From Clostridium psychrophilum (GTDB lineage Bacteria > Bacillota > Clostridia > Clostridiales > Clostridiaceae): a stretch of DNA of 55,933 nt. The position numbers and the translations under genes are program-made. Location: assembly GCF_018861705.1 (NCBI RefSeq), contig NZ_JAHLEC010000016.1, positions 1 through 55,933 of the forward strand. Direction: 5' to 3'. Below the pieces are notes generated by a model that worked only from the letters and a program-made list of their open reading frames with translations, ran no database searches and was not told the origin of the DNA. The first letter of the stretch is position 1. The number at the start of each line of letters is the position of its first letter. Below, piece after piece: positions 36,627-44,430 of the stretch.

Positions 36627-36920
36627 CTAAAATTGCTCAAATAACTGGACACTTTTACCCGATGTACCATCAGACCTTGTATAATTATATACTTTAGCTA
36701 AATTATGTAATACAGTATCTCTATTCGCTATCTCTTGTCCCATTTTCCTTAAATCACCATTACTTACAGTTGCAGGCATACCTACTATTTCAAAATAGTT
36801 ATTATGCACCTTTACATTTGCATGAAGAAAAACAAAAGTAACCCCTGCTGTTATATTCTTTGAATGTCCCGTTAAGATTACACTTTTTCTATTGGTTACA
36901 TCCTTTAATCTATATTTCAT
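36627..36920 (-). CDS. Unknown protein (97 aa) downstream of fliC
   Basis: Not recognised. A soluble, beta-rich sequence (SVILTGHSKNITAGVTFVFL, VKVHNNYFEIVGMPATVS) without signal or membrane segment. It has a good AGAGGAG site before the ATG at 36920 and follows the fliC terminator by 26 bases, so it would be expressed by read-through or from an unseen promoter. Position suggests an accessory role in filament formation, unproved. Confidence 0.65.
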   Translation of the reverse strand: MKYRLKDVTNRKSVILTGHSKNITAGVTFVFLHANVKVHNNYFEIVGMPATVSNGDLRKMGQEIANRDTVLHNLAKVYNYTRSDGTSGKSVQLFEQF

Positions 36921-36945
36921 TTATTTACTCCTCTTTTTAAATTTT

Positions 36946-36976
36946 AGAAAAAGAAGCCAGAGTTTTCACCCTGACT
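36946..36976 (-). terminator. Terminator after fliC
   Basis: An 8-bp stem allowing two G-U pairs (36969-36976 with 36955-36962) and a 6-base loop, then TCTTTTTCT on the minus strand. It lies 26 bases after the fliC stop. Confidence 0.75.
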
Positions 36977-37001
36977 CCTAATCTATTCTCTAATTATAAT
37001 A

Positions 37002-38297
37002 TTATCTTAATAATGCAAGAACTTGTTGTGGTTGTTGATTAGCTTGTGCAAGCATAGCTTGAGCAGCTTGATTAAGAATATTGTTCTTTGAGAATGTAGA
37101 CATTTCTTTAGCCATATCTACGTCTCTAATTCTTGATTCAGCTGATGTTAAGTTTTCGCTTGATGTTCCTAAATTAGCTATTGTGTGATCTAATCTGTTT
37201 GAATAAGCACCAAGTTTTGCTCTTTCTCCTGATACTGAAGCTGTAGCTGCATCAAGAACTTTAATTGCAGCTGAAGCTTTTGTAGAATCAGATATATCAA
37301 GTGCACGTTCAGTTTTATCTGTTGTATCTGATAACACATTAGTATCATCTGTAATATCTACGAAAGAAGCATCAGCAACTACATCAGTTCCAACACCTAT
37401 TGCTGCAGCTCCTGCTTTTCCTGCTATTCCTAAAGCAGCAGAACGCATATCGCTTATGTTAGCAGTAAATTGTTGCTTTTGATTTGCACCAATTTGGAAT
37501 GTAAATGCTGATGAAGCTCCGCTAGTTCTATCATATGCTGCTGCTTCTGTTACTCCAGCTTTACCAGTAGTAACTACACCTGCACCTTCAATAGTTGGAG
37601 CAGTTGCTGATCCCTTCCCTGTAATTTGTGTTAATTTTACCCCTGCTGCACCATCCGCAACTGCAAGGTATTTTAATTTTAATTCAGCATCACCGTTAAT
37701 TAAGGTTACTAAGTCAGCAGCATCTTTGAAGTTTGTAGTTCCACCACCAGTTGCATTATAACTTAACTTTTTGCCATCAATAGTAACATCAGTTGTTCCT
37801 ACTGTTGCCGCAGTAGTTTCGCCAAGTACTTCATCTACTTTAGCTACAGTTGTTTTTGTACCTGCTGATACAACTCCTCCTTCACCATTAAGCAACTTTT
37901 GACCATTAAATTCAGTGTTTTCTCCAATTCTACTTACTTCTGAAGTCAACTGATTCATTTCTTTTTGTATTTGTTTTCTATCATCAATTGTATTAGTATC
38001 ATTAGAACCTTGAACTGCAAGTTCTCTCATTCTTTGAAGAATTGAAGTAGTTTCATTTAATGCACCTTCACCAGTTTGAATCATTGAAATACCATCTTGA
38101 GCATTTGCTCCTGCTTGGTCAAGTCCTCTGATTTGTCCTCTCATCTTTTCTGATATAGCAAGACCTGCTGCATCGTCTCCAGCCTTGTTAATTTTAAGAC
38201 CTGAAGAAAGTTTTTCCATTGATTTATTTGCATTACTTGAGTTAATACCCATGTTTCTGTTAGCGTTCATTGCACCCAAATTGTGATTAATAATCAT
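37002..38297 (-). CDS. fliC: Major flagellin FliC (Hag)
   Basis: Main filament protein, 431 aa. The N-terminus MIINHNLGAMNANRNMG leads into the D0/D1 coiled coil (LSSGLKINKAGDDAAGLAIS, MRGQIRGLDQA). A central Ala/Thr/Gly-rich variable part covers about 165-335. The C-terminus ends in AESRIRDVDMAKEMS and NILNQAAQAMLAQANQQPQQ, the region bound by FliS and FliW. The ATG at 38297 follows AAGGAGG; the frame is open upstream only because the leader lacks stops. Its sigma-28 box is 190 bases upstream. Largest of the three flagellins, hence the likely main subunit. Confidence 0.95.
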   Translation of the reverse strand: MIINHNLGAMNANRNMGINSSNANKSMEKLSSGLKINKAGDDAAGLAISEKMRGQIRGLDQAGANAQDGISMIQTGEGALNETTSILQRMRELAVQGSNDTNTIDDRKQIQKEMNQLTSEVSRIGENTEFNGQKLLNGEGGVVSAGTKTTVAKVDEVLGETTAATVGTTDVTIDGKKLSYNATGGGTTNFKDAADLVTLINGDAELKLKYLAVADGAAGVKLTQITGKGSATAPTIEGAGVVTTGKAGVTEAAAYDRTSGASSAFTFQIGANQKQQFTANISDMRSAALGIAGKAGAAAIGVGTDVVADASFVDITDDTNVLSDTTDKTERALDISDSTKASAAIKVLDAATASVSGERAKLGAYSNRLDHTIANLGTSSENLTSAESRIRDVDMAKEMSTFSKNNILNQAAQAMLAQANQQPQQVLALLR

Positions 38298-38483
38298 TAT
38301 AAATTCCTCCTTGATTTTTAAAGTGAACATCCTTGTCCACTGTATTTATAGTTTAGCTCATTGAGCCTACTAACTTAATTTATTGAGAATTCTCTCATTT
38401 TCCTATGATTTTCAAATTCTCTTTGGTTATTTTAACTTATTAGTGAACATTTAATCAATTGAATTATTGATTTTTTACTTCTA
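38298..38483 (-). promoter_or_regulatory. fliC leader with likely CsrA sites
   Basis: A leader of about 185 bases from the sigma-28 start to the ATG. It contains two ANGGA words, AAGGATG and the Shine-Dalgarno AAGGAGG itself about 20 bases later, the arrangement CsrA uses to block hag/fliC translation. It also has a small hairpin (GGCTCAATGAGC) and the word ATGTTCACT twice (38442-38450 and 38322-38330, minus strand). csrA and fliW lie at 42-43 kb. Confidence 0.6.
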
Positions 38484-38489
38484 CTATTT

Positions 38490-38516
38490 ATATCGTGAAC
38501 TAAATTATATACTTTA
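38490..38516 (-). promoter_or_regulatory. Sigma-28 promoter of fliC
   Basis: TAAA (38516-38513), exactly 15 bases, CACGATAT (38497-38490) on the minus strand, close to the TAAA-N15-GCCGATAT consensus of SigD/FliA. Confidence 0.85.
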
Positions 38517-38852
38517 TAGTTTTTTTAAAATTATTTTATATATTTTAGTTTTTTTCTCTTGTCGTAGAAAAATCTTAAAATTTCATTTGAAAATTATTAG
38601 GTTGCAAATATTAAATTCGAAGCATATGTACCATATCTGCAGCCTACCAGCTAAAAGACTTTTGGTGGGAATTATTGCGATTTGGTATTTTTTTATCTGC
38701 TATTCATAGTAGATACATCTTAGTGTAAATATGATATAGTATGAAGTTTCTCCAGAAGTGGCAACAAATAAGAAGAACAGAAACACTGAAAGTTGATTTA
38801 GAAATTCTTGTTTTGTACATATTAAAATAAATAACAAATATTTTTATGCGCA

Positions 38853-39058
38853 AAAAAAAGTATATATTACGTATAATGCATTGAAGCGAGCTTTAGAACT
38901 TCTTATTTTATTTTTAATTAAGATGCGTTAAAAAGAGCATATGTTTGAGCGACAGCGAGTTTATGCTTTTTAGCAGATTAATTAAAAATAAAATTAGTAG
39001 TTCTTAGCGAAGTGAATGCATTAATCGTATTGCAATACGATTAATATATACTTTTTTC
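38853..39058. repeat. Large nested palindromic element
   Basis: About 206 bp built of nested inverted repeats. Outer arms AAGTATATATTA (38858-38869) and TAATATATACTT (39042-39053). Next, AATGCATT with GAAGCGAGC pairs with GCGAAGTG and AATGCATT. Then long arms TTATTTTATTTTTAATTAA and their partner starting TTAATTAAAAATAAAA. The centre has AAAAAGAGCATA with TATGCTTTTTAG. A 20-bp perfect palindrome is at 39022-39041. No coding sequence. MITE-like element or structured RNA; it may also terminate the fliD-fliT mRNA, since T runs follow on either strand. Confidence 0.75.
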
Positions 39059-39065
39059 TTTTTTA

Positions 39066-39401
39066 TTAGATTTCTTTACTTAAAAAAACTGCCTTGGCAG
39101 ATATATTATTGTATCCTGCCATTCCTATTTGTTTCTTTCCATTTTGCTTTATTTTTTTTAACAAATCATCTTTTCTAACTTTCATTTCATGTGCTAATAC
39201 TTTTTCTGAATTTTCTATTTCACATTGCATATAGAATTTCTTCATTTCTTCTTTTGAACAGTCAATTTTATTCATATCATCTAAAATCAACTGCCTTTGC
39301 GCAAAGATTTCATCTAGTTTTTCATATTTCTCTGCTTTAACTGTTTCAATAATAGTCAAAGTGATATCTTTGTATTCAATAAACTCTTCCTCTAAATTCA
39401 A
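39066..39401 (-). CDS. fliT: FliT-like flagellar chaperone
   Basis: A short helical protein of about 111 aa, located directly after fliD, where the FliD export chaperone FliT is normally found. The sequence is two charged helices with a Met/Lys-rich end (KKQIGMAGYNN). The start is uncertain: GTG at 39413 has no ribosome site, while TTG at 39401 follows GGGTGAT by 5 bases and is preferred. Assignment rests on position, size and helicity more than on motifs. Confidence 0.7.
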   Translation of the reverse strand: MNLEEEFIEYKDITLTIIETVKAEKYEKLDEIFAQRQLILDDMNKIDCSKEEMKKFYMQCEIENSEKVLAHEMKVRKDDLLKKIKQNGKKQIGMAGYNNISAKAVFLSKEI

Positions 39402-39469
39402 TGTATCACCCACTTTATTTAAATTGAAATTACCAATAATTATTTACAACTTTCAACTTTCAATTGTAT

Positions 39470-41497
39470 CTATGCGCCTGTACCCATCATAGATGCAAGT
39501 GCACTTTGTTGTGAATTTAAAGCATTCATAGCTGTTTCTAGTGCAGTAAATTTAGCATAATATCTGCTTGATGCATCCTCTAGTTGAGTTTGAAATCTAC
39601 TAACACTTAAAACCTTGCTATACACTTGATCAGGCAGTGTATTTTTACCAGAAAAACCCGAAATACTATTATCATATTGCTTATTTACGAATATATTCAT
39701 AGATCCACTCAATGTGAAAGTTCCGTCTTTGCCAAGTCCTGGCGACGCTACATAGTCTTCTATTATGCTATCCATTCTTGTAAATATTCCATCTTCCTTA
39801 TATTTTTCAGAACCTTCATATGTTTCATTGGCATCTAAATTACTACTGGAAGTTCCAATAAACAGTTTTTTAAAGTCATCCATGTTATTATCTATAGCGC
39901 TTTTTAATTTTGCTTCATCCTTAATCACGAGTTTACCAACATCTGTGGCAATCGATGATGTTTCTATCCCTATAGCGCCAGTCCCATAGCTACCAAAATT
40001 CAAGGCTACTTTTCCTGTACTTGAATCTTTACTGTCATAACTGCTGTATACAGGTGAATAAAGTGTTCCACGCAATTGAGTCATTAATCTACTTAAATTA
40101 TCATCTTTCCTAAGTATTCCAACCTTTGCTTTAGCTTCCCATGTTTTGATTTGATCTTCACTCATACTTTTCTTTTGATCATCCGTTAATGGAGTATAAT
40201 TTTTATCTTTTTTTTCTGTTAATTTGGTATTAATTGTTGATAATATAGTATTATAATCCTCAACGAATTTTTTCATATTACTAACAACTGTATCTGAATT
40301 TGCTGTTACAGTTACAGTTGGGATATTATTTGATGCATTGACTCCAACAAGATTATAGGCAACACCATTTACAGTGAATTTATTAGAACTTTGAGTAGTA
40401 GTTGTCGCTGTAGATTGTCCTGGTGCAGTAATAGCTACTATTGCATCTATTCCTGTTCCTATTGCAACTTCTCCCTCTATTGCTAAACCTAACTTTGTTA
40501 TTATATTATCCGTATCAACCGGTGTTGTATCAGTTGTAGTCATTCTATTAGTTATCTTCAAACTTGAAGCAGAACCATAGTTCTTTGATTGAAATGATAT
40601 TTTTCCAGTTGTATCATCTATACTCATTGTAACTGATCCATCAGTTGCACTATTCACTTTCTCCATCAAATCCTTAATTGTTGAATCACTAGTTGCCTCT
40701 ATGATTATAGGCTTCGTATTGGTGGCTGCATCATAGGATAAAGTGAAACTAACAGGCTTTGAAATTCCCAAATCTGATAATTTTGAATCTGATGATATCC
40801 CGCTATTAATAGTGGTATCTTTTATATCTGCTATTGTACTATTCTTAGCCGCTGTTAATTTAATAGTATCTTTACTTGAAGAAGCTTTTGTAAATTTAAT
40901 GTATTCACCAGTTCCATCACTTACATAGGAAGCAGTCATTTTACCCTTTAAATCGGATGCTGCAATTTTGCTATTTATGTCAGCGACTAGCTTCTCTTTA
41001 CTTCCAGTTAAATCTGCTAATGTAACTTCCTCTTCGCCAACATCAAATTTTAAAGTCTGCCCAGTCAAATTTGATACTAATAGCATTGAATTTTGAGGTG
41101 TACCCTCTATTTTAGCCTGCTCCGCCATTTTTTGTACATCCACCTTATATGTCCCTGGCTTAGCACTTGAATTAGCATCTCCCGTAACAATAGCACTATC
41201 AGAATTAGTTACAGTATTTGTATTGAATGAATTTCCTGTTAGCATATACTTACTTGAAATTGGGTCAAAATAATCCTGTAATCCTTTTATGTCTTTAATA
41301 ATTGCTCTATACCCTTCCTGCTGCCACTGCAATGTCTGCTTAGCTGAATTTGCTTTGTCTATTTTAGCTTGATAGTTTGAAACCATAGACTTAACTACTG
41401 CATCTGTATCAATACCCGATGCCATACCTGATATTCTTAACATATTAGCACTTGACTTAGCGCTACTATTAGTACCGGTTGGATAAATACTTGCCAT
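39470..41497 (-). CDS. fliD: Filament cap protein FliD (HAP2)
   Basis: Filament cap, 675 aa. FliD N-terminal signature: RISGMASGIDTDAVVKSMVSNYQAKIDKANSAKQ with LQWQQEGYRAIIKDI. The central domains are Thr/Ser-rich and variable. The C-terminal FliD domain ends in FTALETAMNALNSQQSALASMM, the coiled coil that joins the filament. ATG at 41497 behind AAAGGGGTG. Followed by its likely chaperone gene. Confidence 0.94.
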   Translation of the reverse strand: MASIYPTGTNSSAKSSANMLRISGMASGIDTDAVVKSMVSNYQAKIDKANSAKQTLQWQQEGYRAIIKDIKGLQDYFDPISSKYMLTGNSFNTNTVTNSDSAIVTGDANSSAKPGTYKVDVQKMAEQAKIEGTPQNSMLLVSNLTGQTLKFDVGEEEVTLADLTGSKEKLVADINSKIAASDLKGKMTASYVSDGTGEYIKFTKASSSKDTIKLTAAKNSTIADIKDTTINSGISSDSKLSDLGISKPVSFTLSYDAATNTKPIIIEATSDSTIKDLMEKVNSATDGSVTMSIDDTTGKISFQSKNYGSASSLKITNRMTTTDTTPVDTDNIITKLGLAIEGEVAIGTGIDAIVAITAPGQSTATTTTQSSNKFTVNGVAYNLVGVNASNNIPTVTVTANSDTVVSNMKKFVEDYNTILSTINTKLTEKKDKNYTPLTDDQKKSMSEDQIKTWEAKAKVGILRKDDNLSRLMTQLRGTLYSPVYSSYDSKDSSTGKVALNFGSYGTGAIGIETSSIATDVGKLVIKDEAKLKSAIDNNMDDFKKLFIGTSSSNLDANETYEGSEKYKEDGIFTRMDSIIEDYVASPGLGKDGTFTLSGSMNIFVNKQYDNSISGFSGKNTLPDQVYSKVLSVSRFQTQLEDASSRYYAKFTALETAMNALNSQQSALASMMGTGA

Positions 41498-41551
41498 GTA
41501 TAATCACCCCTTTAAGTTTTATTGAAAAGCAAATAAATAATTTGCAATTAT

Positions 41552-41947
41552 TTATAAGCTGCTTTTAGATTTTTTATAAGCCTCATTCCAAGTTTCTCTA
41601 ACAGTTTCAATTAATGGGATTATTTCATTCATAATCGCTTCACTTTTTTTAATATTAGCATCCATAAGCCTTCGCGTTATAAAGTCATAAACCTTAATTA
41701 AACTTTCTGCCCATTCTCCACCTTTTGCTACATCCAAAGTTGACATTAACTCATAAAATATATTTTGAGTTTTTATAATGTTTTCATGAGCTTTATTAAT
41801 ATCCTTGTCTATTATGGCTTGTCTACCCATTTTAGAAAATTTTACTGCACCATCTACAAGCATTATAAGTAACTGATCCTTTGATGCAAAATTTATGCTA
41901 TTGCTTTTGTAAGTATTAAATGCATTTCCATAAGCATTCATTGCCAT
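41552..41947 (-). CDS. fliS: Flagellin export chaperone FliS
   Basis: A four-helix chaperone of 131 aa that keeps flagellin unpolymerised in the cell. Family motifs: YKSNSINFASKDQLLIMLVD, GAVKFSKMGRQAI, and LMSTLDVAKGGEWAESLIKVYDF. ATG at 41947 behind GGGGCGATG. Confidence 0.95.
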   Translation of the reverse strand: MAMNAYGNAFNTYKSNSINFASKDQLLIMLVDGAVKFSKMGRQAIIDKDINKAHENIIKTQNIFYELMSTLDVAKGGEWAESLIKVYDFITRRLMDANIKKSEAIMNEIIPLIETVRETWNEAYKKSKSSL

Positions 41948-41959
41948 ATAACATCGCCC

Positions 41960-42250
41960 CTATTTTTTTGTATCTATATAATTTCCTATCTTTTTTTGCT
42001 CTTTCTCCAAGGTATCTTTAAAAACTTCAACTTCATATTGGTTATTTTTAAATGCGTTCACAGTTATTTTATGTTTTTTATTGTATTTCATGATTTTTCC
42101 TTTAAACTCTTCATAAGTCTCTGAATTGTTCCTAGGATTTCTATCTTTATTTATCATTATTGAATTTTTTCTATGAATTACACCAGATTTTGTAGTGTCT
42201 TTAACTCTTTTTCTTAATTCTACATCAATTTTATTTAATTTAAATTCCAT
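41960..42250 (-). CDS. Unknown basic protein between flaG and fliS (96 aa)
   Basis: Not recognised as a named family. Lys/Asn-rich and charged throughout, without membrane or signal segments (VELRKRVKDTTKSGVIHRKN, MINKDRNPRNN). Clear GGAGGGC site 3 bases before the ATG at 42250, and short gaps to its neighbours in the late operon. Being inside the fliW-csrA-flaG-fliS-fliD block suggests a late filament-related role. Confidence 0.75.
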   Translation of the reverse strand: MEFKLNKIDVELRKRVKDTTKSGVIHRKNSIMINKDRNPRNNSETYEEFKGKIMKYNKKHKITVNAFKNNQYEVEVFKDTLEKEQKKIGNYIDTKK

Positions 42251-42316
42251 ATTGCCCTCCTATTTTTCTTAGGGTAATTTTTTTATCATAAAAATCTACT
42301 ACTTTTAAAAATAAAA

Positions 42317-42892
42317 TTATGCTTTTTTATCAACCAAAATACCAGCTATCTCACACATTTTGGCCACCATATCAAGTACGCTTTTTGATGGGATTTCATT
42401 TATGACCTGATTAGTATTATTGTCAATGACTTTTATAATCATTTGGTTAAACACATCGTGTTTTTCATATTGAAGATGAGTACCATCACCTTCTAAGAAT
42501 TTGTTTATTTTTGTTACAGCATTTTGCACTTCTTTTTCACTGTCTGTTTTAGTACTTAATGAATTATTCGTTTTAGCAGTCTTTAAAGGCTTAACATTTT
42601 CTGAAGATCTATAGAATTCATTTAAATTCGTAAATTCATTTTTAATGTTATTCCCGATATTCATATTATCCTCCAATTTATTATTTAATTTTGCTAAAGT
42701 CGATGTATTAATTATCATTGCTCTTTGATTTTCATCTGTTACTTCTTTGTAGAGTTCTTTCCTTAAGATGCTAATTTCTCTTGGTGCACTTATAGCTATT
42801 TTAACTGAACTGTTTTCAATTTTAACTATAGTTATTTCAACATTTTCACCAATCAATAGGGATTCATTTTTTTTTCTACCTATAACTAACAT
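42317..42892 (-). CDS. csrA/flaG: CsrA-FlaG fused reading frame
   Basis: One 191-codon frame without a stop joins two normally separate genes. Residues 1 to about 65 are CsrA, the RNA-binding post-transcriptional regulator (MLVIGRKKNESLLIGENVEI, VKIAISAPREISILRKELY). Residues 77-191 are FlaG, a short filament-associated protein (NKFLEGDGTHLQYEKHDVFN, MIIKVIDNNTNQVINEIPSK). The link NNKLEDN carries GGAGG placed 5 bases before ATG codon 77, so FlaG alone can also be made. CsrA in full-length form would carry a FlaG tail. CsrA start at 42892 has GGGGAGG upstream. An assembly error that removed a stop cannot be ruled out from sequence alone. Confidence 0.9.
   Translation of the reverse strand: MLVIGRKKNESLLIGENVEITIVKIENSSVKIAISAPREISILRKELYKEVTDENQRAMIINTSTLAKLNNKLEDNMNIGNNIKNEFTNLNEFYRSSENVKPLKTAKTNNSLSTKTDSEKEVQNAVTKINKFLEGDGTHLQYEKHDVFNQMIIKVIDNNTNQVINEIPSKSVLDMVAKMCEIAGILVDKKA
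42662..42674 (-). promoter_or_regulatory. Internal ribosome binding site and start for FlaG
   Basis: GGAGG (42674-42670) followed after five bases by ATG (42664-42662), in frame with csrA. A start here gives a complete 115-aa FlaG ending at 42317. Confidence 0.8.
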
Positions 42893-42930
42893 TTAGACCT
42901 CCCCTTGCTACTCTGTGTAAAAAGCAACAT

Positions 42931-43368
42931 TTATTTAACGTTGTTTTCTATAAATAGAGGTTCCTTTATTTTATACTTATCATTATCTAAAATTAACTGC
43001 TCCCCCAATTTTTCTTTTATATTAATAATAATTGGAGCTTTTAAATTTGCAGTAATATTTTCAATATCTGAGCTCAAAGTTACCGTAGTCAATACTAATA
43101 CTTCCTCAGGCTTCACTATTTTGAGCTCTTTAATATAAGAATCAGGTATTTTGAATTCATAATCCTTAATTATTGTAAACGGCGATATCAAAACTAAACC
43201 AACATCTACATCTTCAACTGAGTGTAGTATATTAAGAACATTATTTTTTTCCAAAGGAAAAACTATAAAGTTTTTTAATTCTTTAAATCCTGGTAGACCT
43301 TTTTTAAATACTATAATATCTTCATTGCTATATTCGCGAACCCCATGGTACTTAGTGACTAACTCCAT
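42931..43368 (-). CDS. fliW: Flagellar assembly factor FliW
   Basis: A 145-aa beta-rich protein that binds flagellin and, when released, captures CsrA and relieves its block on flagellin mRNA. Family motifs: FKKGLPGFKELKNFIVFPLE near residue 26, and FTIIKDYEFKIPD. ATG at 43368 behind GAGGGGTGAAG. Paired with csrA just downstream, as usual. Confidence 0.94.
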   Translation of the reverse strand: MELVTKYHGVREYSNEDIIVFKKGLPGFKELKNFIVFPLEKNNVLNILHSVEDVDVGLVLISPFTIIKDYEFKIPDSYIKELKIVKPEEVLVLTTVTLSSDIENITANLKAPIIINIKEKLGEQLILDNDKYKIKEPLFIENNVK

Positions 43369-43452
43369 ATTGTAACTTCACCCCTCTAGTAAAAATTATT
43401 TCTTTTAACTTTCCACTCTCAATTTCAAAATTCATGTTTTAGTATTTATTTT

Positions 43453-44391
43453 TTATAAATAGTCAAGTAATGAAGGTTGAAGTACCTTAGCACTAGTTTG
43501 TAGTGATGCAATATATACTGTTTGCATAGTTGCATATTCCATTGCCTTTTGTGTAATATCTATATCTTCTGTTGTAGATAATATTTCTGTCATATTAGCA
43601 TTTTGATCAACATTTCTATCTAAAGCACTAGTCATTGCATTTTGCTTGGCACCAACCTCTGAGCGTAAACTTAGTACATTGGTCATTAAAGATTTAATTC
43701 CAGTTAAATCTGTAGTTGTTAAAGAAGTTGTATCACCAGAATCAAGATTACTTGTGATATTTGAAAGTAACGTCTTAAGATTATCATCAGTTCCAGTTCC
43801 ATAGTTTATAACGTCTGATGCTGTTACATTATAATTCATAGTTACTCCCTGAGACACCTCAACTGAAAGTTTGCCTTTCAAGCTACTTGTTGATGTAAAA
43901 TCGAGTTGTGTGTTTTTACTTGTAGGATCTGAACTTGCAGGATCTTCGCTTGCACCAGTCGGTTTAGTAGTTCCACTTGTTCCACCAAATATATATTTAC
44001 CATCAAAACTTGTATTAAGTATTTGAGAAAGTTCTCCGACCTTTTGATTTATTTCATCCTTAATAGCTCCCTTTTGATCATCGCCATAACCAGCATCCCC
44101 AGCAGATACTAGAAGTTCTTGAATTCTTGTAGCTACATCCCCTACTTGTTTTAATGCTGTGTCTGTCACATCAAGCCAATTTGTTGTATTTGTTATATTA
44201 TCATTATATTGTACATTCTCACTTATATCTGAATTTATTTGCATTATCTTAGAAGCTTTAGCCGGGTCATCTGAAGCTTTATTTATTTGTTTGCCCGTAG
44301 CCATTTGAGTTTGCAAATTACTCAAATTATTTAAATTTATATTATTATCTCTCAAAAAATTATTTGAAAGCATTGTGTTCGTTATTCTCAT
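43453..44391 (-). CDS. flgL: Hook-filament junction protein FlgL (HAP3)
   Basis: Flagellin-like junction protein, 312 aa: N-terminus MRITNTMLSNNFLRDNNIN, LQTQMATGKQINKASDDPAK, and C-terminus ISTTEDIDITQKAMEYA-like sequence with QTVYIASLQTSAKVLQPSLLDYL. Exported after the switch to filament substrates. AAGGGGTGAAG precedes the ATG. Confidence 0.94.
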   Translation of the reverse strand: MRITNTMLSNNFLRDNNINLNNLSNLQTQMATGKQINKASDDPAKASKIMQINSDISENVQYNDNITNTTNWLDVTDTALKQVGDVATRIQELLVSAGDAGYGDDQKGAIKDEINQKVGELSQILNTSFDGKYIFGGTSGTTKPTGASEDPASSDPTSKNTQLDFTSTSSLKGKLSVEVSQGVTMNYNVTASDVINYGTGTDDNLKTLLSNITSNLDSGDTTSLTTTDLTGIKSLMTNVLSLRSEVGAKQNAMTSALDRNVDQNANMTEILSTTEDIDITQKAMEYATMQTVYIASLQTSAKVLQPSLLDYL

Positions 44392-44430
44392 ATCTTCACC
44401 CCTTAATTAATACAGCATATATTCTATTAA

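Noticed and set aside
38467-38709. Rightward 80-codon open frame opposite the fliC promoter region
   Set aside because: Very Phe/Ile/Tyr-rich from AT-rich DNA, no ribosome site, and it overlaps the sigma-28 promoter of fliC.
38741-38830. A 29-codon rightward frame starting MKFLQKWQQ near the large palindrome
   Set aside because: No convincing ribosome site or promoter and too short to support without homologues.
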